Notes under the pieces: generated by a model
Databases searched by the model: none
Seen by the model: only the letters and a program-made list of their open reading frames with translations
Told to the model about the DNA's origin: nothing
NCBI GenBank assembly: GCA_032622095.1
Contig: CP136061.1
Location: forward strand, 21,580,991 to 21,644,990
Length of the DNA stretch: 64,000 bases
DNA from: Siphonodentalium dalli
Lineage: Eukaryota > Mollusca > Scaphopoda > Gadilida > Siphonodentaliidae
Reading direction: 5' to 3'
In this document: in pieces, positions 53,380 to 64,000 of the stretch
Numbering within the stretch: position 1 is the stretch's first letter
Layout of the letters: every line of letters begins with the position of its first letter
Made by a program: the position numbers and the translations under genes

Positions 53380-54054
53380 GCAGTGTTTTCAGCACGAGGC
53401 CATCTTCAGTGCTTCATTCAATGAAGTATACATTATTCAGCTGCATGTATCACATATGGGGTCTCTTGTCCATTTCATTTCTAGATTTTGTCAATAAGTT
53501 GCGAGTATGATTCATATGTGATACATGTTGCTCAATAATGTAAACTTCATTAAATAAAGCACAGACGAAGATCTTTTTGTTACCATATTGATGACCCTCC
53601 TTCCACGATTATGTATATATCACATGAAATCCCTATTATATCATTAAAAAAGCCATTACATATTTCCTTATCTCTCACTAGTGACGAATAAGCGTGTGCT
53701 TCTCGCCAATTTGGCATCGCATCAACAAAATGACTTTACATTGAATCAGGTGGATTAATACTATTTCGTAAAGCCGCACATGACACCAACACCAGAAATG
53801 CAAAATGACTGCTTTGTTCATTAAAGTGAAATTCTTGTCCAACTTCAATGCACTAATGAAAATAGACATAAAAACAAAAAGGCAAATTGGGGACTATATT
53901 TTCCGTCGGCAGCTCGAGCATGCAATACTGTCGTATACGATTCCGAAGTATCTCGGCCAACAATGTAAATTTGTGCATTTTTAAGCTTCTGTTAAGGATT
54001 ATGATTTATTAAAAAGCCATCAAGCTCTAGTTTTTTTCATGCGATATACAAGAT

Positions 54055-54165
54055 CTTCAACTCGTTATGTTGGGATATAAGATTTTATGAAACTCATTTG
54101 ATCAATTTGATTTATCAAATGAGTTTCATAAAATCTTATATCCCAACATAACGAGTTGGAGATCC
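54055..54165. repeat. ~50-bp-armed near-perfect palindrome
   Basis: CAACTCGTTATGTTGGGATA...CTCATTTGAT pairs with ATCAAATGAG...TATCCCAACATAACGAGTTG around an 11-bp loop. Confidence 0.92.
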
Positions 54166-54179
54166 TCTATATATAACAC

Positions 54180-55410
54180 TAGCAGGGTAACCCAACTTCG
54201 TCCGGGCTGTTTCCCCTCTGCGCGATTTGACCTTTAATTGACCATTTTGAAGGTCAAGGTCAGGTGGGGGTCACGATTTGACCCATCCAAAACACTCCCC
54301 TAGGTATCAAATTTCGTCGAAATCCCGTCGAAAGGCATGATTTGACCTTGAATTTACCATTTTGAAGGTCAAGGTCACCTCAGGCGGACAAACTGACCTG
54401 ACGAAAATCTCCCCCGTCCCTCGGAAGCCTTAAGTAGGAAATTTCGTCTCAATATCCCCAGTTTCCGAGATGGTCGATTGAGCCGTATTTATACTTGTGT
54501 ATATAAACACTCTGTAACAACGACACCGCAGATACGAACGCTCTTTAATCATTAACCCATCAATTCCAACGACGGTGGCAGGGCGAAGGGTGAAGGAGTG
54601 CTCGGACGTTCTCAGAAGTGGTACGATGACACTTCTCATGGCTTTTTACCCTTAGATAGCAAGTTTGGGCTCAATCGGTCGAGCCGTTTTCGAGTCTATA
54701 AAGGATATACACACACACACATATATATACAGAAGTTTCAAAATATATAGTAGACTAGCAAATTAGCCCGCCACTGGCGGTATTGGTCCCATGGCTTTGG
54801 TCGATCCATTAATTTTTGTTTTTCAAGGTAACCCCGTACATCGCTGATACCCGAAATATCGCCCAAGGTCATTTGCGGGTACCCGTGTCAAGGTCATGTT
54901 GGGTGGACAAAATAACCCGACAAAAATATTTCCCATCCCGAGTTGACCATACATAACAAATTTCACATTGATGTCACCGCTGATTACCGAGATATCGCCC
55001 CAAGTCATTTATGGGTACCCGTTTCAAGGTCAATGTCACCTCGGGCGGACAAACTGACCTGACGAAAATCTAGCTCCCCCATCCCTTGGAACCCCTAAGT
55101 ACGAAATTTCGTCTCGATATCTCCCCAGTTACCGAGACGGTCAAATGCCGTATTTTTACTATTTAAAGTAGATCAACGCTCTTTAATAGCGACGCCTCAT
55201 ATACAAACGCTCATTAATCATCATGCGATTAACCCATCAATCCCCATTACGGTGGCAGTTGAAGGGTGAAGGAGTGGTCGCACGGGCTCGCGAATGGTGC
55301 AATGACACTTCCCGTGGCTTTTTACCCTTAGATAGCAAGTTTGGGCTCAATCGGTCGAGCCGTTTTCGAGTCTATAAAGGATATACACACACATATACTT
55401 ATGTCTCAAA
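54180..55410. repeat. Two-fold ~670-bp repeat with TCGTCCGGGCTG and GTTTTCGAGTCTATAAAGGA
   Basis: ACTGACCTGACGAAAATCT, AAATTTCGTCTC and GGCTCAATCGGTCGAGCCG occur at about 54390-54700 and 55050-55370. Both end in a CACACACA tract. Short frames here are not genes. Confidence 0.8.
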
Positions 55411-55429
55411 ATATATATTAAATTTGGAG

Positions 55430-56716
55430 TTTCAATTGTTTAAATGGACAAACAAAGTTTCTTGTAATATTTATTTGAAGTAGTTAACAATAAAATAATA
55501 ATAATGGTAATATTCTTAATAATGCTGATTAGTATATTTTGAATGAAGACTGACATAACAGGTTTGAAATACTATGCAACATAAGATAAGAGATGATAAA
55601 ATGACATGTGAAAGTTGAAAATAATGGACTAGAAGCAGGAATATATCACTTACTTGTTAATTAATATATACATTAAGTTGCCAATTGAGCAATGTGTTGT
55701 ATTACCAAATATTACATAATTTTGTTCAAAATATTTTCTAACTATAATCCAATCTACAATATAGTTCTGAAGTTATACATACATTTAGCTAGTCTAACTA
55801 AGCACAGATTACGGAACAAACTTCCTCAATGATATCCATGTGGAAACTGTTCGATAGTCTGTGATATTCCGTTTAGAATGAATTTAAGATACCAGATTAA
55901 TGAGTGTATCTATTCCGGGAAACAAATACAACAAAATTTGTATAAAACCAGCTTCCGAGACTACAAATACCTTTTGTTGTGAATAAAACACTGACAAACT
56001 GAAGATTGGGTATAAAGGCACAATAAAGTGGTTTATTTCTGATGCAGCTGAGCGAAATCTGAGTAAAAATTACATTTTGCCTTGATGGAGGGCGCTTACA
56101 AGATAGAGTTATCCCTCTTGCTACATTCCAAATATTTCTGAAGGTCGCATGTTCTAAAATTAGCCCATTTTCCATCCTGAGAAGGTATGTGTTATATGAG
56201 AATTTTTTTTACATAAAATCAATATTAATTGATAGAAGCTTTTCTAGACAGGTGTCCTCGATTCATATCCACTTTTTTTAAACCCTGAAATTTATATAAA
56301 ATTAGCTAGGAAGAGATACACTATAATTGTTTACATGTCTTTGAAAGACAACTCCAGAATTACTAAACTGGGTATATTTCCTTTGTTTTTCTGTTCTTTT
56401 GTTTTTGAATCCAATCCATTATAAATACAATAATAAGATGAGTAATGTATCGTTTGATGGCTGATAATGTTGAGGATAAAAAACTATCGGTAAGAATTTA
56501 ACTTATTCTTTAACAGTATCACAGATTCATAATATCACAATACATGTATAATCCGATTGTAACAATACAATGCTGGTAAAATAAAATCCAAAAAATTTTG
56601 ATCTTTGCAAGGTGACCTCAATGCACAAGGTCAATAGTCTTCGTGGCGCAATCTTTTTTTTCACTTTGGTGTCAATTTTGTTAGAAAATCATTCAAATTG
56701 GGGTAAAACATGATCA
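55430..56716. other. Intergenic, nothing recognised
   Basis: AT-rich unique-looking sequence; open frames below 95 codons without conserved motifs. Confidence 0.5.
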
Positions 56717-56931
56717 TTAACCCTTTCAGTGCCAAGTCCGATTTTTGTATCAACCCATATTTCCTTGATAAATTTTCAAATTTATTGATTATAATAATGT
56801 GATACATTGATGGAAAGAGCTCTTAGAGCTCTTTCCATCAATGTATCACATTATTATAATCAATACATTTTTAAAATGATCAAGGAAATATGGGTTGATA
56901 CAAAAATCGGACTTGGCACTGAAAGGGTTAA
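56717..56931. repeat. 215-bp near-perfect TTAA palindrome
   Basis: TTAACCCTTTCAGTGCCAAG to its inverse at the right; arms meet at AAGAGCTCTTAGAGCTCTT. Same ends as the 1.5-kb element at 43513-45040. Confidence 0.93.
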
Positions 56932-57050
56932 ATCATCCCCAGTGTTTATCGATATTATATTCATCAGATACTCAAACAGATAATTCAATAAGTCTGACTG
57001 ATTGGGACAATATATCATAGGAATTAACCCCCGAGTAATGAAATCTAATA

Positions 57051-57169
57051 TTAACCCTTTATTTACTAAATACTCAGTGACGGTTAGTTCCCTTAGTAGA
57101 TGTTCAAATATTAAGTTCAACAAAGAACTATAGGTAATTTGTTGAACTTATTATCTGAACATTTCCCAG
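57051..57169. repeat. Deleted TTAA-family element
   Basis: TTAACCCTTTATTTACTAAA and the stem AATATTAAGTTCAACAAAG / TTTGTTGAACTTATTATCTG of the 15470-15707 family; middle and right end lost. Confidence 0.65.
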
Positions 57170-57212
57170 AATAGAATATGAATCATTCTACTCTTCAATT
57201 ATCTGTTTTTCT

Positions 57213-57411
57213 GTCGACCCCTTAACCACAGCAGAATTATGGGTAATTTTTTCAGGATTTAGTCGGAAATATGGCTTGTTGCCATTCATCGGAAAGCTCT
57301 CGAGGAGAGCTTTCCGATGAATGGCAACAAGCCATATTTCCGATTAAATCCTGAAAAATTACCCATAATTCTGCTGTGGTTAAGGGGTTGATTATTTAGA
57401 GCATTACTGTA
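57213..57411. repeat. Palindromic mariner-like MITE
   Basis: CCTTAACCACAGCAGAATTA arms with GGCTTGTTGCCATTCATCGG, meeting at GCTCTCGAGGAGAGC; the right end is GCATTACTG followed by TA. Confidence 0.88.
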
Positions 57412-57939
57412 CTGGTCCAAGAGAGGACTTTCAGCCTTTAGAATTTTATATCATTCAAAGATAGTAATTAGATTGTCACAATGAAAATGAAAGATTGCTC
57501 TTGGCACCTGTGAAGACTATTGCTAAAATTATGAGTATGTCGAGTCACCATATTTTAAAGCATGTAGTTTTGATTGTCATTTGTATTATAACATGAATTT
57601 CATAATCATATTTATCATACAATCCCCAATTAATTATATGAAGTTAAGGTTGAGTAACTTAGTTTAATTATACAGCAGCTTTCTTCTGGCCTGTCATTAT
57701 CATTGACAGGTTGAAAGATCCAGAAAATCACATTATGTTAGACTGAAATCTTTTGATACCTGTCAATATGACAAATTCTAATACAGGTTATATGATCCGT
57801 TACTCTGTAGTGCCTAATAGTAGTACAGGTTGGAAAAATGGTACAGGGTAGAAAATCTCCAACATTTAATAACAATACAGGTCAGAATAATAGTACAGGG
57901 TGCACGGTACATCCATATAAAAGTACCAGATATCCGCTG

Positions 57940-58138
57940 TACAGTAATGCTCTAATTAATCGACTCCTTAAACACAGCAGAATTATGGGTAACTTTTCAG
58001 GATTTAGTCGGAAATATGGCTTGTTGCCATTCATCGGAAAGCTCTGAATGGCAATAAGCCATATTTCCGACTAAATCCTGAAAAGTTACCCATAATTCTG
58101 CTGTGTTCAAGGAGTCGATTAATTAGAGCGTTACTGTA
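57940..58138. repeat. Palindromic mariner-like MITE
   Basis: TACAGTAATGCTCTAATTAA to TTAGAGCGTTACTGTA with complete TA-CAGT ends on both sides; same family as 41826-41985. Confidence 0.9.
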
Positions 58139-59348
58139 CTTGTAAGTAGTTTCTTGTAAATGTTAAGAGATAGACACTAGTGAATATAAAGATATATATG
58201 TACCCATTAACTGCAGTATATACTTCTATTTTTGAGCAGTTCATGCTGAAAATTTATGTACAGGGCCAAATAAGGATTTTACAGGTGCTAATTTCAGCAG
58301 GAAAAAAATAAACGTACATGTATGACTATTAGGCACTCAAGAGTACATACATTATGATGATTGAGTTGATTATCTATTGATATACTGTACTCTGGTAAGA
58401 TTAATCCAGAAGGTGACTAATAGGTGGATCAGAAAGCATGTAGTCCATGTCAGATATCCCAAGCATCGGGATATTGATGACACTATTTGACTGTGTCACA
58501 GTGGCATTATCTGTGAACTACACTTTTAGTCCAAAGAATAGCATTATTAGCATAGCTAGTACCGCTGATTTCCTTTCAATATTTATGTGTATTTTGATTA
58601 TCATATTGCCATGGAAGTTGTGTGATAAATATAACATGCAATTTATGTTCAAACTCGATCACATTATAAAACTCCTTTGATGTCTGTATTTGTACTCAAG
58701 ACCCAAAAATTAGGCAAATACTTAGCCTTTACTAGAACTTTCAATAGTTAAGCAACATACAAATTTTTTGATTGCTGCCTTACATTAATTTTTAAATAAG
58801 GAGGAAGACTTTATACAAAAATATTCTGTTTTGTCAATCAATCTGCTGTCAATAATAATAATAATGGAATTAAATGTAAATATTCCATTAACATCCTAAC
58901 TCCAATCAGTACGAGGTTGGATGTTGTCTATCAAAGTTAAACACAATTCCAACCAATTACTCTATGAGTGATTTAACTGAATATTTAATTACGTGACAAG
59001 TGAGGAAAAATCTACATCTAGTGAGGAAAAATCTACATCTACAGGCAGAAAATATCACTTATTGTGGTCTGACCTTATAGGAATTATATAATATTGTTCC
59101 TGACTTAAAAGTAAAATGCTTGCTTTCAGAAGCTTTCTTGAAAACAATTGTTGCGATATAATTAATTGATAAACTACAAAATTTATGTGTATTGTGAGCC
59201 TGATACCCTTTCCTGTTGAGTTTGCAGAATAGCCAAATTTTATTTATAGAATATTACCTTGTTGCATATTCAGCAGAAAAAACAATTTCATTAACTTCGT
59301 AGAATGGAATGAAACAATACTGTGTACAAAAAAGGGCTAAAGGGGTTA
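58139..59348. other. Intergenic, nothing recognised
   Basis: AT-rich, short frames only. A 77-codon frame at 58447-58680 has hydrophobic stretches but no homology I recognise. Confidence 0.5.
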
Positions 59349-59497
59349 AGTACAGTAAATCCGGCTATTTATGGGACCATCTCCGTTTATACTCAACAAA
59401 ATATATGCAACAAATGAAAGAATTTGAGCCATGGATTAGTGCAAAATGGAGATGGTCCCATAAATGGCCAGATTTAGTGTACAGTCCCCCTTTAAGG
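59349..59497. repeat. Short derivative of the CAGTCCCCCTTTAA foldback
   Basis: TTTATGGGACCATCTCC on the left and GGAGATGGTCCCATAAA on the right, ending TACAGTCCCCCTTTAA, as in 34247-34970. Confidence 0.85.
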
Positions 59498-59650
59498 ATC
59501 ATAGACAGGCTCAATATATTTGGTTCATAAATTTTCTGAATTAAAGGAATTATATAATTTTTCTGAAAGGAACATATAAGGAAGAATTATATAATTATAT
59601 ATAATTTTACAAAGTATATATAATGCTGAGACAATTTTTAGATAGACTTA

Positions 59651-59866
59651 TACAGTAAGGCCCTAATAATCGACTCCTTAACCACAGCAGAATTATGGAT
59701 AACTTTTCAGGATTTATTCGGAAATATAGCTTCTTGCCATTCATCGGAAAGGTCTCACTGAGAGCTTTCCGATGAATGGCAACAAGCCATATTACTGACT
59801 AAATCCTGAAAATTTACCCATAATTCTGTTGCAGTTAAGGAGTCGATTATTTAGGGCATTACTGTA
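59651..59866. repeat. Palindromic mariner-like MITE
   Basis: TACAGTAAGGCCCTAATAAT to ATTTAGGGCATTACTGTA; arms diverged in a few places. Confidence 0.88.
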
Positions 59867-60459
59867 GATCAAGCTATGAAATCACTTATGAATCATTAAA
59901 TGTAATGTGGCTATAATGACTGATATCAATGAATGACGGTGAATTTCAATGTGTAAAAATAGCCTACATGAATTGCGAAATATTGGTCATTCCCTCGAAA
60001 GACTGATCCATTTGCCTTCATTGGTGTCAAATATTTTTCCCATTATAATATAAGTTTCTAGCATATATATCAACCTAGAAACTAGGAATGAGAAATTTAT
60101 CACTATTTTTTGTAAATAACAACTTGTTATCCATGTTTTTGACTTAAGCTAATCACTGTTATATTTGGTAAAGTCAAATAGGATGACCAAATACTGTATA
60201 TAAAAATAAAATGTCACGAATTGATCCAGGGATTTAATTTAAATGCTGCCCGAATTTTGAATTTGAATTTTAGTATTTAAAAAGAACCAATGTGTCCTTT
60301 TTTGTTCAAAATATTTAAAAACCTGACTTGAGCACAATAACTGACATTTATGAGGCACTCAAACGTCTGTAACCTGGAAACATTGTATATCATTTGTGAC
60401 ATTCCAGTGGAGTTTCGGAATGATAGGTTTTTCTCGGGTTAACAGGTGGGGTCAGTTAT
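59867..60459. other. Intergenic, nothing recognised
   Basis: AT-rich sequence without conserved frames or clear repeats. Confidence 0.5.
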
Positions 60460-60895
60460 AAATGAGTTTAGTGTGTATGACATTTGCAGAATGAGGCCCC
60501 CCCCACAGGGTGAATTTAGTGAGCTACCCCGCACAGCGGGTTAGCATCACCAAATTCACCATCTGGGGACCTCATTCAGCTTAGGCCTCATCTTCTAGGA
60601 AATATCTAGTCACAAATTAACTTTGTTTTTAGTGACTTTTTCCCTTCTGGGAAGTTTCTATATCCCCTAATTTGCAGAAGATAAATTGCATAATCAACGT
60701 GACTAATATGTGAACATCACCAACTTCAACTAGGAACTTCAATCTGATCCTAGGTCTCCAATAGAAGTTGAGGCCTAAGCAGAATGAGGTTCCCAGAGGG
60801 TGAATTTTGTTACGCTATGCGGGATAGCGTAACTAAATTCACCCTCTGGGGACCTCATATTCTGAAAATGTCAGACACACTAAACTTAGGCTTGT
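60460..60895. repeat. Family A repeat, full inverted layout
   Basis: GACATTTGCAGAATGAGGCC...GCTTAGGCCTCATCTTCTAG...GAGGCCTAAGCAGAATGAGG...GGGGACCTCATATTCTGA. The clearest copy of the family, with four alternating inverted modules. Confidence 0.75.
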
Positions 60896-61053
60896 GTGTT
60901 TTCCTGCTGCACAATGGTCAAAACATCATAAGCTCAGACCACGGTAACCACCCAATCTCAAATTCTAGAAAGAATAGAAATGTTACCATACATAGTACAG
61001 GAGACGAAAGTCACATTCATTACATATGTTTTCTTAAATATGATACAATGCAT

Positions 61054-61236
61054 TTAACCCTTTCACGCTGGTAGCTGTGCTGGTGCAGCATTAAAGATCC
61101 TGTGCCAGAGCATTGTCTTATATATGCGAGTCTCCCATAGGCAGCCTCCCATATATAAGAGATAATATTGTTGGGCCAATGCATCAGCCCAGGGTTTTCA
61201 CAAAATTTCAGAAAGCTCCAGTCATGGAAGAGTTAA
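61054..61236. repeat. TTAA hairpin MITE, deleted
   Basis: TTAACCCTTTCACGCTGG to CAGTCATGGAAGAGTTAA with one CTTATATATGCGAG hairpin. Shares its right TTAA with the next element. Confidence 0.75.
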
Positions 61237-61623
61237 CCCTTTACCCAACAGAAGGGCCCTGTGCCAATGCATTCTCTTATATATGCGAGTCGACCATAGG
61301 TCGCCTCGCATATATAAGAGAATGCATTGGCTTAACACATTAAAAATTATAAAATTGTTAAAGAATGTAAGAACACATGGTAAAAAGTGTTAAAAACAGA
61401 TTTTTTTTAGGCCAATGCATTCTCTTATATATGTGAGGCGACCTATGCATATATAAGAGAATGCATTGGCACAGGGCATAACTGTAACTATCACAATGTG
61501 GTCAATGAGCCGGTTCCAATGATATCCATATTTGTATGGTTTTATTGAGACAGACCCAAGATAATTTAGGCTGTTGCAGCTTTATTTGGCCGTTTTTGGC
61601 CGGTTTGTTGGGTAAAGGGTTAA
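61233..61623 (-). repeat. 391-bp TTAA MITE (TTAACCCTTTACCCAACA family)
   Basis: Same orientation as 8641-9041; the second hairpin has lost about 10 bp. Confidence 0.9.
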
Positions 61624-61778
61624 AGACCTGAGGTGGATTAGAGCCTCAAATTACTGTATCTTGTAATTCTCACTGTTGTCACATATCCTATCAGTTCTTG
61701 CTCTTTGATTACAAAAAAAATGTAAAAAAAATATGTGAAATACTTTTATACAGACTTTATATGCCTCAAAAACATTTA

Positions 61779-62013
61779 TTAACCCTTTATAAACTAAATG
61801 TATTCTTCCACTCAGTAAAACAGTGTTCGTCGGAATGGTCTATTATCCATCCGGAGAGCTTTTCAGGGGAAACAAAAGCAGACGACAGATCATAAAAGTA
61901 CAGAAGGAGTCCTATTTATTGCAGGGAAATGCTCAGATAATAAGTTGTTATTATGGGAACATTTCATATGGGATAACAACTCACCAACAATGCTTTGGTA
62001 TAGAAATGGTTAA
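61779..62013. repeat. TTAA element (TTAACCCTTTATAAACTAAA)
   Basis: GGAATGGTCTATTATCCATC, AGCAGACGACAGATC and TAGAAATGGTTAA; family of 15470-15707. Confidence 0.8.
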
Positions 62014-62068
62014 AGTCATAGAAATTACATTCTCGGAGACTTATACTCAAACAGAAATGAATTACGCT

Positions 62069-62307
62069 TTAACCCTTTGAGTGCCAGGTCCGATTTTTGT
62101 ATCAACCCATATACCCTGTGCCAATGCATTCTCTTATATATGTGAGTCAACCATAGGTCGCCTCGCATATATAAGAGAATGCATTGGCCTCCCTTTTTTT
62201 TTTTTATCATTTTTTACAATTTTAATAATTTATTCTTATATTCTTTAACAGACTTATTTTGTAGGTTTAGGGCCGATGAGATCGGCCCCTGGCACTTAAA
62301 GGGTTAA
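62069..62307. repeat. TTAA MITE (TTAACCCTTTGAGTGCCAGG family), short copy
   Basis: Same ends and hairpin as 7208-7656 with about 200 bp missing near the right end; closes GGCACTTAAAGGGTTAA. Confidence 0.85.
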
Positions 62308-62686
62308 AACATAATTCATTTAGATTCCTATAGGACACCCCTCAATCAAGCTCTAACATTTGTTCCATAAAAGTTAGAAAAATTTCAAAATCTAATTATG
62401 CTCATGCAAGTGTAATTCACTATTAAATGAATGTGAATTTGGTCTCCCATAGCATTGTCATATATCCCTGTCTCTGGACTTATGGTGCCATATGACTGAG
62501 TTAACAGATTCTGTGAGACCAGTGTACATAGTACTGATATATGTCTCAAGCAACCAGAAGAGATGCTGGTCGCTTCAACAGACATGTCCTTGACACACTA
62601 GGATCAGCCAGTGACCTTGGGAATGCATCGAAAGTCAATCGAAGCTATATTCTAATACTACGTGCGATGGCATCAGCACCTAAGAA

Positions 62687-62938
62687 CTACTTCTTTTTCT
62701 TCTTTCCACTTTTCTTGCCGCCTTTCTTTTTACCCTGTTCTGGCCAACCAAATCCTCGTTTTATTAAGGCGTCTGGTGCGTCATGTGCTATATAGTACAG
62801 GTTAGTCATGGCAGGAGGACTCAATATATCAACAACAGCCTTCTCCGACTTCGCTGATTTTGATGACTTTGCAGATTTTTTACCACTCTTTTTCCCACTC
62901 TTTTTACCAGATTTCTTAGCACTCTTCTTTTTCGGCCC
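62687..62938 (-). CDS. SMKR1: Small lysine-rich protein 1 (SMKR1) homologue, last exon
   Basis: Minus-strand exon of 84 codons including stop (TAG at 62689-62687). It opens after the acceptor GGTTTCAG with [20 protein letters not shown], then a Ser/Lys/Ala tract, the conserved core [20 protein letters not shown] and [20 protein letters not shown], and a run of lysines. Human SMKR1 has VDILSPAAMLNLYYIAHN...LRGFHWPG between lysine-rich ends, so the core match is strong. The family's molecular function is not known to me. The initiator exon was not found and may lie beyond 64000. The open frame lacks an upstream ATG in this exon, so a simple ORF search misses its N-terminal part. Identification is from memory of the human protein. 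Confidence 0.85.
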   Translation of the reverse strand, partial: GPKKKSAKKSGKKSGKKSGKKSAKSSKSAKSEKAVVDILSPPAMTNLYYIAHDAPDALIKRGFGWPEQGKKKGGKKSGKKKKK

Positions 62939-63007
62939 CTGAAACCAATCAAATCGCCAGTAAGTTTCTGGTTTTATATAGATCGAGTGTAATCAATTGG
63001 TTCCGAG

Positions 63008-63112
63008 TATTACGTTAATAATTCAAGAGGTAAGAGACGTCGGTAAGAAACGGTGCACGAGTTTCTTACCTAAATGTCTCTTACCTCGAGTGAATTATTT
63101 AACGTAATTGAT
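63008..63112. repeat. Foldback sequence
   Basis: TTACGTTAATAATTCA...AGGTAAGAGAC pairs with GTCTCTTACCTCGAGTGAAT...AACGTAA around GGTGCAC. In the SMKR1 upstream intron. Confidence 0.7.
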
Positions 63113-63465
63113 TTACTCTATTTATTACAATTCTGCATCAATTTGGTTCGCCAAATATGATTAAAACACACAAAATTAATGCATGAAAGTCGCGATGTGG
63201 AGAAAGATTAACCGCCGAAATTTAAGTCAAGATCAGTATTAAAGCAACATAACGTCAATGAAGTAACGAGAAATTACATAATTCACTTGTGAAATTACCA
63301 TTTTTAATTAAAGGCATTTTCAATGTTAATCTCGCGCACAGGAGTGTAATAAAATTAAATAATTATGTGTAATATGCCGCAGCTTAATAGCTTTATCCAT
63401 ACAAGTTGGGAGAAACAGTTTACTTTCCTCACCAGTGACAAGTCAAGGTTAAATTTTTAGCATTG

Positions 63466-64000
63466 GTGAAAAGACCACCAGGGATGCCGGAAGCACCAAA
63501 GGGCAAGGGGGGGGGGGGGGCAAACCAGTCAGAAGGACACTTTTCGGGTACCCACTGGACTCCCCTGGGCCAGGGCAAGGGGGGCAAGCATGCCCCCTTC
63601 TCCGACATCCCTGAAGACCTCTCGCCGCCACAGATATAAGGTGAAGTGGCATTTTTCCAGAGAAAAGTATATGTTTTATCCATTTAACAAAAGAAAATTT
63701 AATGTGAACTAAATTGGAAATAATCTGAACTTCTTTGAACTTCAAGGATGTCTCTGGCAGATAAGAAAGATTACTAGTAAAAACAGCTGTTTTTAATTGC
63801 ATTATATTAAAGTAGTTTTTTTTTAGTCATCATCAATGGCCACTAATCCACTGAGCATGTTGCTGAAAAGAAGTTTGTGATAGGCCGCCCATAACTGAAG
63901 TTATGCCAATTCATGCGATTGAATATTCCATTATGGATTATGCTGTCTGAATTGTTAATCTTCCTTCATGTGCATATTAAAGTACATAAGTGTAATTTGA
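63466..64000 (-). other. SMKR1 upstream intron or flank, no exon identified
   Basis: Includes a G-run at 63508-63520 and GGGCCAGGGCAAGGGGGGCA-type low-complexity repeat sequence. Proline-rich frames on the minus strand come from it. A GTGAGG donor-like site on the minus strand near 63431 is not tied to a convincing exon. Confidence 0.45.

Noticed and set aside
63429-63802. Proline-rich minus-strand frames as SMKR1 first exon
   Set aside because: They derive from a low-complexity GGGCAAGGGGGG repeat, lack any lysine-rich SMKR1 start, and the GTGAGG site gives no sensible join.

Overview
This is an animal nuclear window. Its coding exons are small, joined by GT-AG introns and carry metazoan orthologues, and it contains no prokaryotic gene organisation. 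Exons make up only about 4 kb of 64 kb; most of the rest is transposon-derived. The style of the repeats (tandem 'gttatggccc...' monomers, GGAC/TCCG tracts, TTAA-flanked foldback elements, BED-type hAT remnants) is what I associate with mollusc genomes. That placement is an inference from memory, not a database result.

Three genes can be supported. (1) Positions 198-25981, plus strand: the C-terminal part of the DEAD-box RNA helicase DDX10 (yeast Dbp4/Hca4), eleven exons with consistent phases, from helicase motif IV to the stop codon; the 5' exons lie left of the window. (2) Positions 31303-43489, minus strand: a methyltransferase-like 25 (METTL25) gene, seven coding exons and about 712 codons, apparently the complete reading frame. 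(3) Positions 62687-62938, minus strand: the last exon of a small lysine-rich protein 1 (SMKR1) homologue. DDX10 and METTL25 are convergent and separated by about 5.3 kb of repeats. No gene was recognised between METTL25 and SMKR1 (about 19 kb).

The most notable structure is METTL25 intron 2 (41434-41986). It is made entirely of a hAT-like transposon (8-bp target duplication CCTGCAAA) with a mariner-like palindromic MITE inserted in its last TA. The target duplications and transposon end supply both splice sites, so splicing restores the pre-insertion reading frame exactly. This looks like an intron born from a DNA transposon (an introner).

A second theme is tandem duplication across splice junctions. 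The 3' end of DDX10 exon 1 with its splice donor (helicase motif V) is repeated eight times, seven of them in frame. The 3' end of METTL25 exon 4 with its donor is repeated seven times. Short arrays also lie beside the acceptors of DDX10 exons 4 and 6.

The repeat landscape holds at least four TTAA-flanked families that share a modular hairpin, two related hAT elements with a BED-finger remnant, a nested hAT, four mariner-like palindromic MITEs, a 1.9-kb tandem duplication, and a 1.1-kb-armed inverted repeat inside METTL25.
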